DNA of 64,000 bases from Flavobacterium sp. ASV13 (GCF_000745775.1 NZ_JQJY01000002.1:1-64000); one strand, 5' to 3'. Shown: positions 19,472-29,409, numbered from the stretch's first letter. Program-made: numbers and translations. Notes: generated by a model not told the origin, from the sequence alone.

Positions 19472-20806
19472 TTAATAGTGGCATTTACCGCATTCTAAAC
19501 CTCCCATTTGCGCTGCAGTTAATTTCTCTACACCGTATTTTTTAGAAAGTTCAGCATGAATTTTATCATAGTAAGCGTTTCCTTCCATCTTAACATCAGT
19601 TTTTCTATGGCAATCAATACACCATCCCATTGTTAATTTAGAATATTGCTTCATGATTTCAAATTCTTGTACCGGACCATGACAAGTCTGACACTCAATT
19701 CCTGCAACAGAAACGTGTTGTGAGTGATTGAAATATACAAAATCAGGAAGATTATGAATACGAACCCATTTTACAGGTTGTGTTTTTCCAGTATATGCTT
19801 GTTTAGTTTTATCCCAACCAACAGCATCGTATAATTTTTGAATTTGAGCATCATAAAACGCTTTGCTGTACTCAGGAGTAGCAGTAGTTTCAGCAACTTC
19901 AGAAATATTTTTATGACAGTTCATACAAACATTCAAAGAAGGAATACCTGCAGTTTTACTAACACGTGCAGCAGAGTGACAATATTTACAATTGATCTCG
20001 TTATCTCCAGCGTGAATTTTATGAGAATAATGGATTGGCTGAATTGGCTCATAGTTTTGATCTACACCAACTTGCATTAAATATCCATAAACAAAATAAC
20101 CACTTGCCAACAATAAGAAAATTGAAGTAACTAGTACCAAAAATTGATTTCTAGCGAATGCTTTCCAAATTGGCAATCTGCCTTCTTTCGGAGCAACTTC
20201 AATACCATTATTACTCGCTACTTTAGTCAACACTTTGTTCACCATGAACAACATCACAACCAAAATAGCCATTACAAGAGCAAGAGCTCCTAAAATAACA
20301 TTATTAGAAATAGCACCGCTTTCAACAGCTGTACCTGGAGGCGTAGCAGCTCCACCAGCCGGAGCAGCAGCTTCAACTTTTTTCTCAGAAGTATAAGCTA
20401 TAATATTATCGATATCACCCTCAGACAATTGAGGAAAAGCAGTCATTACTGCCTTGTTGTTTTCTTCAAAAAGCTTAACAGCAGCAGCATCTCCTGATTT
20501 AATCATATCAGAACTGTTGTGCACCCACTTGTAAATCCAAGCCATTTCATGCCTGTCAGCAACCCCTCTTAATGCAGGACCTGTTGATTTAGCATCTAAT
20601 TTGTGACATGCAGCGCAATTTGCATTAAATAGTTCTTTCCCTTTTGCTGGATCACCACCTGCAGTTGCAGCTGGAGCAGCAGCAGCTTCAGGCGCCGCAG
20701 GAGCAGCAGCATCTTGAGCAAATGAAGTTAGGGAGAAAATCAGCGTTAGCGATAAGCTAAGGAGCAATTTTCTTGAGATCGAATTATGGTTACCCACCTT
20801 TTTCAT
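19472..20806 (-). CDS. actA: Alternative complex III subunit ActA (multiheme cytochrome c)
   Basis: First gene of the act-cox transcript, 444 residues. A signal peptide (about 1-31, ending TSFAQ) is followed by an Ala/Pro linker and a class-I cytochrome c domain with CAACH (Cys64-His68). Two hydrophobic helices follow at about 167-190 and 218-240. The C-terminal domain carries five more heme sites: CKYCH, CMNCH, CQTCH, CIDCH and CGKCH, the last ending one residue before the C-terminus. That makes six heme sites, one more than a plain pentaheme ActA, because a monoheme domain is fused at the front. It passes electrons from ActB towards the oxidase. Confidence 0.95.
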   Translation of the reverse strand: MKKVGNHNSISRKLLLSLSLTLIFSLTSFAQDAAAPAAPEAAAAPAATAGGDPAKGKELFNANCAACHKLDAKSTGPALRGVADRHEMAWIYKWVHNSSDMIKSGDAAAVKLFEENNKAVMTAFPQLSEGDIDNIIAYTSEKKVEAAAPAGGAATPPGTAVESGAISNNVILGALALVMAILVVMLFMVNKVLTKVASNNGIEVAPKEGRLPIWKAFARNQFLVLVTSIFLLLASGYFVYGYLMQVGVDQNYEPIQPIHYSHKIHAGDNEINCKYCHSAARVSKTAGIPSLNVCMNCHKNISEVAETTATPEYSKAFYDAQIQKLYDAVGWDKTKQAYTGKTQPVKWVRIHNLPDFVYFNHSQHVSVAGIECQTCHGPVQEFEIMKQYSKLTMGWCIDCHRKTDVKMEGNAYYDKIHAELSKKYGVEKLTAAQMGGLECGKCHY

Positions 20807-20892
20807 ATAGTATAATAATTATCTACTAATTTTTGGTATGATTTTTACTGTATTAAAGCTGTAAAAATAAATACCCTCTTTTAAAACTTGCA

Positions 20893-20922
20893 CAAAAATA
20901 CGACTTATGAACTATTCTCAAA
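20893..20922 (-). promoter_or_regulatory. Promoter of the act-cox operon
   Basis: On the minus strand TTTG (20919-20922), an 18-base spacer and TATTTTTG (20893-20900) match the Bacteroidota -33/-7 consensus. It lies 87 bases upstream of the actA ATG and nearly back to back with the promoter of the divergent SPOR-domain gene. Confidence 0.75.
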
Positions 20923-20998
20923 ACCTTAAAATAGTCTTAAATATCAATTTATATCAATTCTAAATAATATTAAAATTTTCCATACAAACTTTAAATAC

Positions 20999-21006
20999 TA
21001 TTTTTG
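20999..21006 (+). promoter_or_regulatory. -7 promoter element for the SPOR-domain gene
   Basis: TATTTTTG matches TAnnTTTG and lies 18 bases before the ATG at 21025. No clear TTTG is seen at the upstream position. It argues against a TTG start at 21004, which would overlap this element. Confidence 0.5.
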
Positions 21007-21024
21007 CATAAAAACCATCACATT

Positions 21025-21414
21025 ATGAGAATTTTAACCCCTTCAAAAAGAGTTTTCTTAACACTGACAGTATTCATGTTAGCATATAACATTCACGCTC
21101 AGGATCAAAATTTAACAGTAAATCAGGACCCGAAATTTGAACAGTTACTGAGTGAAAAACGAAAAATTAACACATCAATAAGTACAAACGACACATACCG
21201 AATTCAAATTTTTAGCGGAAAAAGCGAAGAGGCAAAAAAAACGTTATCGGATTTTAAAAGAGAATACAGCAACATTGATGGAACAATCATTTTCAACACT
21301 CCAAACTACAAAGTGATAGTGGGAAATTTTAAAACCAGAATTGAAGCAGAGCGAAATTTAGCCGACATAAAAAATAGATACAAAAGTGTCTTTTTACTTA
21401 AACCAGGCAAATAA
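21025..21414 (+). CDS. Secreted SPOR-domain protein
   Basis: Small exported protein of 129 residues. A signal peptide ends at IHAQ (about residue 25). The C-terminal 75 residues (from YRIQIFSG through YKVIVGNF to AERNLADIK) have the SPOR fold pattern, which binds peptidoglycan strands stripped of stem peptides at division septa. No enzyme domain is attached, so it probably acts as a cell-wall-binding adaptor in the periplasm. The ATG at 21025 is preferred over an in-frame TTG at 21004 that lies inside the promoter. Confidence 0.8.
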   Translation: MRILTPSKRVFLTLTVFMLAYNIHAQDQNLTVNQDPKFEQLLSEKRKINTSISTNDTYRIQIFSGKSEEAKKTLSDFKREYSNIDGTIIFNTPNYKVIVGNFKTRIEAERNLADIKNRYKSVFLLKPGK

Positions 21415-21433
21415 AAAACACTGCATTGCACAT

Positions 21434-21465
21434 AAAAAAAGCGAGATTAAATCTCGCTTTTTTTT
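21434..21465 (+). terminator. Bidirectional Rho-independent terminator
   Basis: Stem GCGAGAT/ATCTCGC (21441-21447 and 21451-21457) flanked by A7 and T8, between the convergent SPOR-domain and DUF4920 genes. Confidence 0.9.
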
Positions 21466-21498
21466 ACATCTAAACTTTGCTGCAACATCAATTTAAGC

Positions 21499-22008
21499 CT
21501 AATTCACCACCTTAATTCCACTTGCAACAAATCGAATTTCTTCTTTTGGTAAAGTTATCGCATTTATTTCTGTTTGGGATTTTCTAGCATCTTTAGCATA
21601 ATGCTTCAACTCATCAACAGAAGTGATTTTTTTCTCAGCAACACCTTCCAAAACAACATTTTTTCCTTTCAGCGCTGTTGGCACAAAAAAAGCATAATCT
21701 TTCATCTTTACAAAAAAAGAAGAACCATTTTCCGTTTTAATAGTCACCCAGCATCCTCTCTTTTCGCAAACATCTGTCACTTCTCCTTTGACCGCAATAT
21801 TCTCAACTTTCTTCCGATCTTTAAATTTATTCTCTAAATTTTTAACCGAGACAGCTTTTTCAACTGCAACGCTAGAAACGTCTGCCCCATAACAATCTCC
21901 CACCACGGCGTTACCCGCTGGCGGAGCACTTTTTTCTACAGCTTCCTGAGCAAAAGAGAAAGCAGAAATACAAATCGAAAGAACAGCCGTGTATAGTAAT
22001 TGTTTCAT
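21499..22008 (-). CDS. DUF4920 domain protein, exported
   Basis: 169 residues; signal peptide about 1-21 (MKQLLYTAV...SFAQ). The mature part matches the DUF4920 pattern: GDCYGADVS, then VKGEVTDVCEKRGCWVTI with a conserved Cys pair, FFVKMKDYAFFVP, GKNVVLEGVAEK and a charged helix. Function unknown; the fold is OB-like and the cysteines could bind metal or redox partners, which is inference. The ATG at 22008 is chosen because the signal peptide begins there; the longer frame to 22113 has no support and runs into the infB terminator. TATTTTTG (minus) at 22027-22034 is a possible -7 box. Confidence 0.8.
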   Translation of the reverse strand: MKQLLYTAVLSICISAFSFAQEAVEKSAPPAGNAVVGDCYGADVSSVAVEKAVSVKNLENKFKDRKKVENIAVKGEVTDVCEKRGCWVTIKTENGSSFFVKMKDYAFFVPTALKGKNVVLEGVAEKKITSVDELKHYAKDARKSQTEINAITLPKEEIRFVASGIKVVN

Positions 22009-22094
22009 AATTAAAATAATTTTACTCAAAAATAATAAATTTTCAACAAATAAGACACAGCCAAAAACCACACTTCTCTTACTATAATTACAAA

Positions 22095-22124
22095 AAAAAG
22101 CCTCAATTTTCATTGAGGCTTTTT
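22095..22124 (-). terminator. Rho-independent terminator after infB
   Basis: Perfect stem with A/T flanks (arms 22097-22107 and 22112-22122, loop TTTC), 17 bases beyond the infB stop. It closes the rimP-nusA-infB transcript. Confidence 0.9.
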
Positions 22125-22140
22125 ATATATTTATTGAAAA

Positions 22141-25026
22141 TTATTTCAATTTCTTTTTGATTGCAACTTCATGGTATGCTTCAATAACATCTCTTTCTTC
22201 AATATCATTAAATCCTTTAATCTGAATACCACAATCATATCCTTTCGTTACTTCTTTAACATCATCTTTGAATCGTTTTAAAGCAACAAGTTCACCTGTA
22301 TGAACAACAACTCCTTCTCTGATAACTCTAATTTTAGAAGTTCTCAAAATCTTACCATCTGTTACCATACAACCAGCGATTGAACCCACTTTAGAAATTT
22401 TGAAAATCTCACGAATTTCAGCAGTTCCTAAAACTTCTTCTTTCATTTCAGGAGCTAACATTCCTTCCATTGCATCTTTCAAGTCATCAATTGCCGCATA
22501 AATAATAGAATAGTAACGGATATCGATTTCTTCTTTATCTGCAAGCTGTCTTGCATTTCCAGCAGGACGAACATTAAATCCAATAATAATCGCATCTGAT
22601 GCAGAAGCCAAGTTAACGTCGGTTTCAGTAATCGCACCAACTCCTTTATGGATAATATTAATTTGAACTTCTTCAGTAGAAAGTTTAGAGAACGAATCTG
22701 ATAATGCTTCAACAGATCCATCAACGTCTCCTTTAAGGATTACATTTAATTCTTTAAACTGACCAAGAGCGATACGACGTCCAATTTCATCAAGCGTAAT
22801 ATGTCTTTGAGTACGTACAGACTGCTCACGCATTAATTGAGAACGTTTAGATGCAATTTGTTTTGCTTCTTTTTCATCTTCAAAAACATTGAACTTATCC
22901 CCCGCTGTAGCAGCTCCATCTAAACCTAAAACAGATACTGGAGTTGAAGGTCCTGCCTCTAATACAGTATGCCCACGCTCATCATGCATTGCTTTAACTT
23001 TTCCATGGTGTTTTCCAGCCAACATATAATCTCCAATTTTCAAAGTACCTTGTTGTACTAAAATTGTAGAAACATATCCTTTTCCTTTATCTAAGAACGC
23101 CTCAACTACAGTTCCCTGAGCAGCTTTATTTGGATTTGCTTTTAGGTCTAAAATTTCAGCTTCTAATAAAACTTTCTCTAATAATTCTTTTACTCCTGTT
23201 CCAACTTTTGCAGAAATATCATGTGATTGAATTTTTCCACCCCAGTCTTCAACAAGTAAATTCATACCAGCCAAACGCTCTTTGATTTTATCAACGTTCG
23301 CATTTGGTTTATCAATTTTATTGATTGCAAATATAATAGGCACTCCTGCAGCTTGTGCGTGAGAAATCGCTTCTTTTGTTTGTGGCATGATATCATCATC
23401 TGCCGCAACAACGATAATAGCAATGTCTGTAACCTGAGCTCCACGTGCACGCATTGCGGTAAACGCCTCGTGACCCGGAGTATCTAAAAACGCAATTTTT
23501 TGTCCATTATCAAGAGTCACTCCGTAAGCTCCAATGTGCTGTGTAATACCTCCAGATTCACCAGCGATAACGTTTTCTTTACGAATATAATCCAGTAAAG
23601 ATGTTTTACCGTGGTCAACGTGTCCCATTACCGTAACAATTGGCGCTCTAACTACTAAGTCCTCTTCTCTATCTTCAACTACCGCAATAGCTTCTTCGAT
23701 ATCAACAGTAATAAATTCAACTTCGTAACCGAATTCATCTGCAACGATTGTTAATGTTTCAGCATCTAAACGCTGATTCATCGTTACCATGATTCCAAGG
23801 GACATACAAGTTCCAATTACTTTTGTAATAGGCACATCCATCATGATAGCAATTTCACCTACAGTAACAAATTCAGTAACTTTAATTGTTTTACTTCCTT
23901 CATCAAGTGCTCTTTGCTCGTCATCAGATTTCTGACGGTGCGTCTCTCTTTTATCTCTTCTATATTTAGCCGCTTTAGATTTACCTCCTTTACCTTGAAG
24001 TTTTTCAAGAGTTTCTCTAATTTGGTTTTTTACTTCTTCTTCTGTTGGCTCAACTTTAGCTACAATTGCAGGACGGTTTCCTTTTACGAAACCAGGTCTT
24101 TGACTTCTGTTAGCATTAAAACCTCCACCACCAGTATTTGGAGTAATTTTATTAGGATTTGGTGTTCCCGGTGCATTTCCTGTAGCAGGTTTTGGCGCGC
24201 CTGGCGCACCTGGTTTAGGAGCAATTCTTTTACGCTTATTTTTATTAGCGTTATTATTATTGTTTCCTGCTCCTGGAACTCCTGGTTTATTTGGAGTAAT
24301 TTTAGGATCTTCTTTTTTCTTCTTAGGTTTATTAAATTGAGATAAATCAATTGTTTGCCCAGTAAGAGTCGTTCCGGATAATTTTTGATATTGAGTAGTG
24401 ATTGTTTCCTCTGCAGTTGCAGGATCAGTCGAAACGATTGGTTCCTGTGCCGTTTTAGAATTTTCAGCTTTTACTTCTTTTTTCTCAGTAATAATAGGCG
24501 TTTCAACCTTTTTTTCTTCCGAAACTACAGGAGCAACAACTGGCTCAGGCTGTACAATTTCTTTTTCAACAGGTTTTTCTGGCTGAGCAGGAGTAACAAC
24601 TGCTTTTGGTTCACTGGCTTTAACCGGCTCCTCAACAGGGGCAGCAACTGCAGGTTTCTTTGGATTCAAATCAATTTTTCCGACTTGAACTGGTCCGCTT
24701 ACAACAGCTCTAGCTTTTATAATCTCTTGCTGTTTCTGACGTTCTTCGTCTTGTCTGCGTTTGTCTTCAATTTCTTTCTCACGTTCAACACGCAATGCTT
24801 CTTTTTCTTTTCTTTTCTCTTCCCCTACCTCTTTAGAAGCTTCCTTATTCCCCTTATCGCCCGCAAATTGGCTTTGCAGAATATTAAATTCGCTGTCAGA
24901 AATTTTAGCGTTTGGATTTGCATCAATAGCAATTCCCTTATCTTTTAGATAATCAACAGCTCTTTCTAACGAGATATTTAATTCCCTTAAAACCTTGTTT
25001 ATTCTTATTACTCTCTCTTCAGACAT
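22141..25026 (-). CDS. infB: Translation initiation factor IF-2
   Basis: GTPase that brings initiator tRNA to the 30S subunit and promotes 50S joining. 961 residues: N-terminal IF2_N helix bundle (about 1-50, [19 protein letters not shown]), a charged coiled region (about 60-110), a long Pro/Ala/Asn-rich linker (about 115-330), then the conserved core. G1 is GHVDHGKTS (about 466), G3 DTPGHEAF and G4 NKID (about 575). Domains II-IV follow to the C-terminus. Last gene of rimP-nusA-infB. The repetitive linker creates several long spurious antisense frames. Confidence 0.98.
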   Translation of the reverse strand: MSEERVIRINKVLRELNISLERAVDYLKDKGIAIDANPNAKISDSEFNILQSQFAGDKGNKEASKEVGEEKRKEKEALRVEREKEIEDKRRQDEERQKQQEIIKARAVVSGPVQVGKIDLNPKKPAVAAPVEEPVKASEPKAVVTPAQPEKPVEKEIVQPEPVVAPVVSEEKKVETPIITEKKEVKAENSKTAQEPIVSTDPATAEETITTQYQKLSGTTLTGQTIDLSQFNKPKKKKEDPKITPNKPGVPGAGNNNNNANKNKRKRIAPKPGAPGAPKPATGNAPGTPNPNKITPNTGGGGFNANRSQRPGFVKGNRPAIVAKVEPTEEEVKNQIRETLEKLQGKGGKSKAAKYRRDKRETHRQKSDDEQRALDEGSKTIKVTEFVTVGEIAIMMDVPITKVIGTCMSLGIMVTMNQRLDAETLTIVADEFGYEVEFITVDIEEAIAVVEDREEDLVVRAPIVTVMGHVDHGKTSLLDYIRKENVIAGESGGITQHIGAYGVTLDNGQKIAFLDTPGHEAFTAMRARGAQVTDIAIIVVAADDDIMPQTKEAISHAQAAGVPIIFAINKIDKPNANVDKIKERLAGMNLLVEDWGGKIQSHDISAKVGTGVKELLEKVLLEAEILDLKANPNKAAQGTVVEAFLDKGKGYVSTILVQQGTLKIGDYMLAGKHHGKVKAMHDERGHTVLEAGPSTPVSVLGLDGAATAGDKFNVFEDEKEAKQIASKRSQLMREQSVRTQRHITLDEIGRRIALGQFKELNVILKGDVDGSVEALSDSFSKLSTEEVQINIIHKGVGAITETDVNLASASDAIIIGFNVRPAGNARQLADKEEIDIRYYSIIYAAIDDLKDAMEGMLAPEMKEEVLGTAEIREIFKISKVGSIAGCMVTDGKILRTSKIRVIREGVVVHTGELVALKRFKDDVKEVTKGYDCGIQIKGFNDIEERDVIEAYHEVAIKKKLK

Positions 25027-25085
25027 ATAACCTTTTTATTATTACCTTTTTCGTTGTGTTGTTAGAGCAGATATTCAGCTATTTT

Positions 25086-26339
25086 CTAGCTATCAAACTC
25101 TTCTTTTAGTATTTTCATAACGTCTAGAATTGTTTCCTCTTCCAAATCTGTTCTTCTTACTAAATCTTCTACTTCTTGTTTCAAGATACTTTTTGCAGTA
25201 TCTAAACCTATTTTAGCAAATTCTTCTATTACCCATTCTTCGATTTCATCTGAAAATTCTGTTAATTCAACATCGTCTTCATCTGCAACTGTACCAGCAA
25301 CATCACCTTCACGAATAACATCTAATTCATAACCTGTCAATTGACCCGCTAATTTGATATTGTGACCTCCTCTACCGATTGCTTTAGAAACCTCTTCTAA
25401 TTTTAAGAAAACTTCAGCTCTTTTACTTTCTTCGTCAATTTTAATTGAAGAAACTTTTGCTGGGCTTAAAGCTCTTGTAATAAACAATTGAATATTATTT
25501 GTGTAGTTGATTACGTCAATATTTTCGTTTCCTAATTCACGAACGATTCCATGAATACGAGAACCTTTCATACCAACACAAGCTCCAACAGGATCAATTC
25601 TGTCATCGTAAGAATCAACAGCTACTTTCGCTTTTTCACCTGGAATACGCACTACATTTTTAACTGTAATTAATCCGTCGAAAACTTCAGGAATTTCTTG
25701 TTCAAATAATTTCTCCAAGAACTTCTCAGAAGTTCTAGACATAATAATTTGAGGTTTATTTCCTTTTAATTCAACACTTTCAATAATTCCACGAACGTTA
25801 TCTCCTTTACGAAAAAAGTCAGATGGAATTTGTTTTTCCTTTGGAAGTACAATTTCATTTCCTTCATCATCAACTAAGATAACTACTCTAGGACGCACGT
25901 GATGTACTTCTGCAGTATAAATATCACCGATAATATCTTTAAATTGCTTATAAAGATTTGTATTATCGTGTTCGTGAATTTTAGATATTAAGTTTTGACG
26001 TAAAGCCAAAATAGCTCTTCTTCCTAAATCAATCAGTTTAACTTCTTCAGAAACTTCTTCACCAATTTCAAAATCCGCTTCGATCATTCTTGCTTCAGTC
26101 AAAGTAATTTCTTCATTTTCAAAATCAAGATCTTCGTCAGCAACGATAACTCTTCTTCTCCAAATCTCCATATCTCCTTTATCAGGATTTATAATGATAT
26201 CGAAATTATCATCAGAACCGTATTTTTTCTTCAATGCATTTCTAAACACGTCCTCTAAAATTGCCATAAGCGTTACACGATCAATAAGTTTATTATCTTT
26301 AAACTCTGAGAATGAATCGATTAATGCTAAATTTTCCAT
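25086..26339 (-). CDS. nusA: Transcription termination/antitermination factor NusA
   Basis: RNA-polymerase-binding factor that modulates pausing, intrinsic termination and antitermination. 417 residues: N-terminal polymerase-binding domain (about 1-125), S1 domain (about 130-205, TAEVHHVRPRVVILVDDEG), and two KH domains (about 230-375) with GMKGSRIHGI and GRGGHNIKLA. It ends in an acidic stretch and a short helical tail, and lacks the C-terminal acidic repeats of the E. coli protein. It lies 13 bases after rimP and 59 bases before infB. Confidence 0.97.
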   Translation of the reverse strand: MENLALIDSFSEFKDNKLIDRVTLMAILEDVFRNALKKKYGSDDNFDIIINPDKGDMEIWRRRVIVADEDLDFENEEITLTEARMIEADFEIGEEVSEEVKLIDLGRRAILALRQNLISKIHEHDNTNLYKQFKDIIGDIYTAEVHHVRPRVVILVDDEGNEIVLPKEKQIPSDFFRKGDNVRGIIESVELKGNKPQIIMSRTSEKFLEKLFEQEIPEVFDGLITVKNVVRIPGEKAKVAVDSYDDRIDPVGACVGMKGSRIHGIVRELGNENIDVINYTNNIQLFITRALSPAKVSSIKIDEESKRAEVFLKLEEVSKAIGRGGHNIKLAGQLTGYELDVIREGDVAGTVADEDDVELTEFSDEIEEWVIEEFAKIGLDTAKSILKQEVEDLVRRTDLEEETILDVMKILKEEFDS

Positions 26340-26352
26340 GCGAATTCTTTAA

Positions 26353-26817
26353 TTAAAATGTTACTGTAACAATTGCCTCTTTAATTTCTGTATAAGGTAT
26401 TTGTTGCTCTTTTTGAACTGTTTCTTTTCCTTTTCCTACTTTTTTCGGTTCTCTTGCTTCCCAAGACAAAATTATAAAAACATCGTTAGCTTCTACCAAC
26501 TCTGCTTCAATTTTTTCTGTATTTGTAGTAACAATCAACGTTCTACCAATATTTTTTTTGTATTGTCTTGTCATTTTCAAAGGAGATCCTACTCCAACAG
26601 ATGCTACTTCAAGCGAAAAATCCTGTTCTTCACGATCCAGATTATTCTCTATTGCACGACTGATATCAATACAATCCTGTAGCGCCACTCCATTATCTCC
26701 GTCTAAACCAACACTAATTTTAAAAGAATCTGAGACAGCCAAATCAATCAAAAAGATAGATGGCTTTTCCAGAAGAGCTTCTTCAATTAATCCGTTTACT
26801 TTTTCTTTAAATGTCAT
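26353..26817 (-). CDS. rimP: Ribosome maturation factor RimP
   Basis: 30S subunit assembly factor, 154 residues from ATG 26817. The family motifs [15 protein letters not shown] and [29 protein letters not shown] mark the two-domain RimP fold. A longer in-frame ATG at 26853 is rejected: the extra 12 codons are encoded by the leader hairpin and its T-run. First gene of rimP-nusA-infB, a conserved order. Confidence 0.93.
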   Translation of the reverse strand: MTFKEKVNGLIEEALLEKPSIFLIDLAVSDSFKISVGLDGDNGVALQDCIDISRAIENNLDREEQDFSLEVASVGVGSPLKMTRQYKKNIGRTLIVTTNTEKIEAELVEANDVFIILSWEAREPKKVGKGKETVQKEQQIPYTEIKEAIVTVTF

Positions 26818-26825
26818 AATTTTAT

Positions 26826-26851
26826 AAAAAGAGGGGACAATTAGTCCCCTC
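26826..26851 (-). terminator. Terminator-like hairpin in the rimP leader (candidate attenuator)
   Basis: On the minus strand GAGGGGAC-TAATT-GTCCCCTC (26831-26851) is followed at once by TTTTT (26826-26830), then the rimP ATG at 26817. It lies downstream of the rimP promoter and no gene upstream reads in this direction, so it can only act on the rimP-nusA-infB transcript itself. Confidence 0.7.
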
Positions 26852-26879
26852 ATTATTTAGATTTTAATAAATAACGATG

Positions 26880-26908
26880 CAAATATAGTGATTTTTTTAT
26901 AAATCAAA
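26880..26908 (-). promoter_or_regulatory. Promoter of rimP-nusA-infB
   Basis: Minus-strand TTTG (26905-26908), a 17-base spacer and TATATTTG (26880-26887) give a consensus Bacteroidota promoter. The start site would be near 26873, about 55 bases before the rimP ATG, which places the hairpin inside the leader. Confidence 0.75.
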
Positions 26909-26913
26909 TAAAA

Positions 26914-26944
26914 TTGATTGCTCTAAAAATATTTCTTATCTTTA
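26914..26944 (+). promoter_or_regulatory. Possible promoter of the universal stress gene
   Basis: TTG (26914-26916), a 20-base spacer and TATCTTTA (26937-26944), one mismatch from the -7 consensus. It faces away from the rimP promoter, separated by only a few bases. Confidence 0.4.
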
Positions 26945-26993
26945 TAGTAGCATTCAAACAACAAAATATCTAAATAATTTAACCCAAAGAATT

Positions 26994-27818
26994 ATGAAAC
27001 GAATTTTAGTTCCTACTGACTTTTCAGAACATGCCGAAGATGCCCTAAAAGTTGCTGCGCAAATTGCTAAAAAAAATGATTCAGAAATTATCATTTTACA
27101 CATGCTTGAGTTGCCGCACCAAATGAATGACGCTATACTTGGCGGCGCAAGTATTCCTGAAACTATGCTTTTTATGAAAAAAGCAAATGAAATGCTTGAC
27201 GAAATATCATCAAAACCATATCTGGATGGGATTTCAATTACCGAAATTGTAAAAATGGATAAACCAATCCATGGAATTACACAAGTAAGCAAAGACTACG
27301 AGGTAGACTTAATCATAATGGGATCGCATGGCTCTTCTGGCGTTGAGGAACTTTTAATTGGTTCAAATACTGAAAAAGTAGTCCGAAATTCTGAAATTCC
27401 TGTTTTAGTTATCAAAAAAGACATCACTAATTTCAAGGTTGAAGATATTGTCTTTGCTTCTGATTTCTCAGACGAAACTAAAGCACCTTTTGACAGACTC
27501 TTAAATTTTACCCAATTCTTTGATGCAAAAATTCATCTTGTAACAATTTGCACACCAAATAGCTTTAAACCAACACATGTCATACAAAAAGCGATGGATC
27601 ATTTTGTAACTCATTTCAATATTAAAAATTATTCCACTCATATTTACAACGACACTAATATCGAGAAAGGAATTATCAATTTTGCAAACAGCATTAACGC
27701 TGACTTAATAGGAATGTGTACGCATGGAAGAACGGGTTTTGCTCACTTCTTCAACGGAAGCATAAGCGAAGGATTAGTCAATCACACCGTGAGACCTGTC
27801 ATTACCTTAAAGATTTAA
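26994..27818 (+). CDS. Universal stress protein, two Usp domains
   Basis: Cytoplasmic stress protein of 274 residues with two Usp domains in tandem (about 1-142 and 150-274). The first has the ATP-binding signature GSHGSSGVEELLIGSNTEKV; the second has the looser MCTHGRTGFAHFFNGSISE. It starts MKRILVPTDFSEHAEDAL, typical of the family. Such double-domain proteins respond to stasis and redox or energy stress; the client is unknown. A weak promoter precedes it and a terminator follows. Confidence 0.93.
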   Translation: MKRILVPTDFSEHAEDALKVAAQIAKKNDSEIIILHMLELPHQMNDAILGGASIPETMLFMKKANEMLDEISSKPYLDGISITEIVKMDKPIHGITQVSKDYEVDLIIMGSHGSSGVEELLIGSNTEKVVRNSEIPVLVIKKDITNFKVEDIVFASDFSDETKAPFDRLLNFTQFFDAKIHLVTICTPNSFKPTHVIQKAMDHFVTHFNIKNYSTHIYNDTNIEKGIINFANSINADLIGMCTHGRTGFAHFFNGSISEGLVNHTVRPVITLKI

Positions 27819-27843
27819 AAACACAAATAATTTATTTTACAAA

Positions 27844-27874
27844 ATAACTTCTCATTCAGAAGCTATTTTTTTTT
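27844..27874 (+). terminator. Rho-independent terminator after the Usp gene
   Basis: Short stem (about 27844-27865, ACTTCT/AGAAG with one mismatch, loop CATTC) followed by nine T residues. Confidence 0.7.
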
Positions 27875-27980
27875 ATCAAAAACTGAGCTTTTCAACAAAG
27901 TCTATTTGAGCTTTACAACAAAGTCCTATACCTCATTAATCCTGAAATTTGTCAAATAAAAATTCATTAAATCTTACAAC

Positions 27981-29402
27981 ATGAAAACAATAGACAAAAT
28001 TTACATTAATGGGGAATTTGTTTCTCCAAAAGGAACTGAATATTTCAATCTAATCAGCCCAACAACAAATGAACAACTAGGAAAAGTTCGCTTAGGAAAC
28101 ACAGAGGACACGCAAAATGCAATAGAAGCCGCTAAAAATGCTTTTAAAACTTTCTCCAAAACCACAACTTCAGAAAGAATTCAATATTTAAAAAACATAA
28201 AAACCGCTGTTGAAAAAAGAAAAACAGACTTCATCAGTATAATGATTGAAGAATACGGAGGCACATTTCAATTTGCATCAGTAAGCTACGAGTACATGCT
28301 TAAAGGTTTTGACTCAGCAATCAATTTGTTAAACTCTTATGATTTTATTAAAACCATGGGCGAATCTGAAGTTCAAATGACCTCAATTGGCGTAGTTGGC
28401 ATCATTATTCCATGGAATTCAAGCAATGGTTTTATCAGTAGTAAATTATCTACCGCCATAGTTGCCGGATGCACAACCGTTATAAAACCAAGCGAAATGA
28501 GCGCACAACAAACACAATTAATAATGGAATGCCTACATGACGCAAATCTTCCAAAAGGATTAGTCAACATTGTTAACGGGCTGGGAGAAGTTGTAGGTGC
28601 CGAAATAAGCCGCAATCCTGATATTGCAAAAATCTCTTTTACCGGTTCAACAACTGTTGGGAAAATTATAGCAAAAGAAGCTGTCGACACAATGAAACGC
28701 GTTACTTTGGAACTTGGAGGAAAATCGCCAAATATTATTTTAGATGACGCCGATTTTTCAAAAGCAATTCCACTTGCCATAAGCGCCGCTTTTATGAACA
28801 ACGGACAAGCTTGTATTGCCGGAACAAGATTATTAATCCCAGAAAACAGATTAGACGAAGCAAAATCAATCATTAAAGAAATTTTAGCAAACATCGAAGT
28901 TGGCGATCCAAAAAACAACACGACAGCCGTAGGGCCAATGGTCAGCACAAAACAATTTCAGCGCGTTCAGGATTATATTCAAATTGGAATCAATGAAGGT
29001 GCCGAAATTCTAGCTGGTGGATTAGGTAAACCAGAAGGTCTAGAAAATGGAAACTTTGTAAAACCAACTGTTTTCATCAATGCAAACAATCAAATGCGTA
29101 TTGCCCGCGAAGAAATATTTGGTCCCGTTTTAACTGTCATCACTTATAAAACAGATGAAGAAGCTATTGAAATCGCAAATGACACCACTTATGGACTTCA
29201 AGCATATGTAAGCTCAGCCAATAATGAAAGAGCACATAAAATTGCTTCACAAATTAATGCCGGAAGAGTTCAAATAAATGGAATTGGCCACGACCCAATG
29301 GCTCCTTTTGGCGGATTCAAACAATCTGGCATAGGCAGAGAATTCGGAACAATTGGACTCGAAGCCTATTTAGAACCAAAAGCATTGATTCAACCAAAAT
29401 AA
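27981..29402 (+). CDS. NAD(P)-dependent aldehyde dehydrogenase
   Basis: Oxidises an aldehyde to its acid with NAD(P). 473 residues, full length for the ALDH superfamily, cytoplasmic. Catalytic Cys278 lies in NNGQACIAG, the general base Glu244 in VTLELGGKSP, the cofactor-binding segment IIIPWNSSNG at 141-150 and FTGSTTVGK at 220-228. The C-terminal INGIGHDPMAPFGGFKQSG is typical. Substrate cannot be assigned. An AraC-type regulator follows in the same direction, 62 bases away but beyond a terminator, and may control this gene (inference). Confidence 0.95.
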   Translation: MKTIDKIYINGEFVSPKGTEYFNLISPTTNEQLGKVRLGNTEDTQNAIEAAKNAFKTFSKTTTSERIQYLKNIKTAVEKRKTDFISIMIEEYGGTFQFASVSYEYMLKGFDSAINLLNSYDFIKTMGESEVQMTSIGVVGIIIPWNSSNGFISSKLSTAIVAGCTTVIKPSEMSAQQTQLIMECLHDANLPKGLVNIVNGLGEVVGAEISRNPDIAKISFTGSTTVGKIIAKEAVDTMKRVTLELGGKSPNIILDDADFSKAIPLAISAAFMNNGQACIAGTRLLIPENRLDEAKSIIKEILANIEVGDPKNNTTAVGPMVSTKQFQRVQDYIQIGINEGAEILAGGLGKPEGLENGNFVKPTVFINANNQMRIAREEIFGPVLTVITYKTDEEAIEIANDTTYGLQAYVSSANNERAHKIASQINAGRVQINGIGHDPMAPFGGFKQSGIGREFGTIGLEAYLEPKALIQPK

Positions 29403-29409
29403 TCATTTG

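Noticed and set aside
24084..24952. Several long antisense and out-of-frame reading frames inside infB
   Set aside because: They arise from the Pro/Ala/Asn-rich linker of IF-2 and have composition like shadows, with no homology.
26818..26853. N-terminal extension of rimP from ATG 26853
   Set aside because: The extra codons are the GC-rich hairpin and its T-run; family members start at the MTFKEK position.
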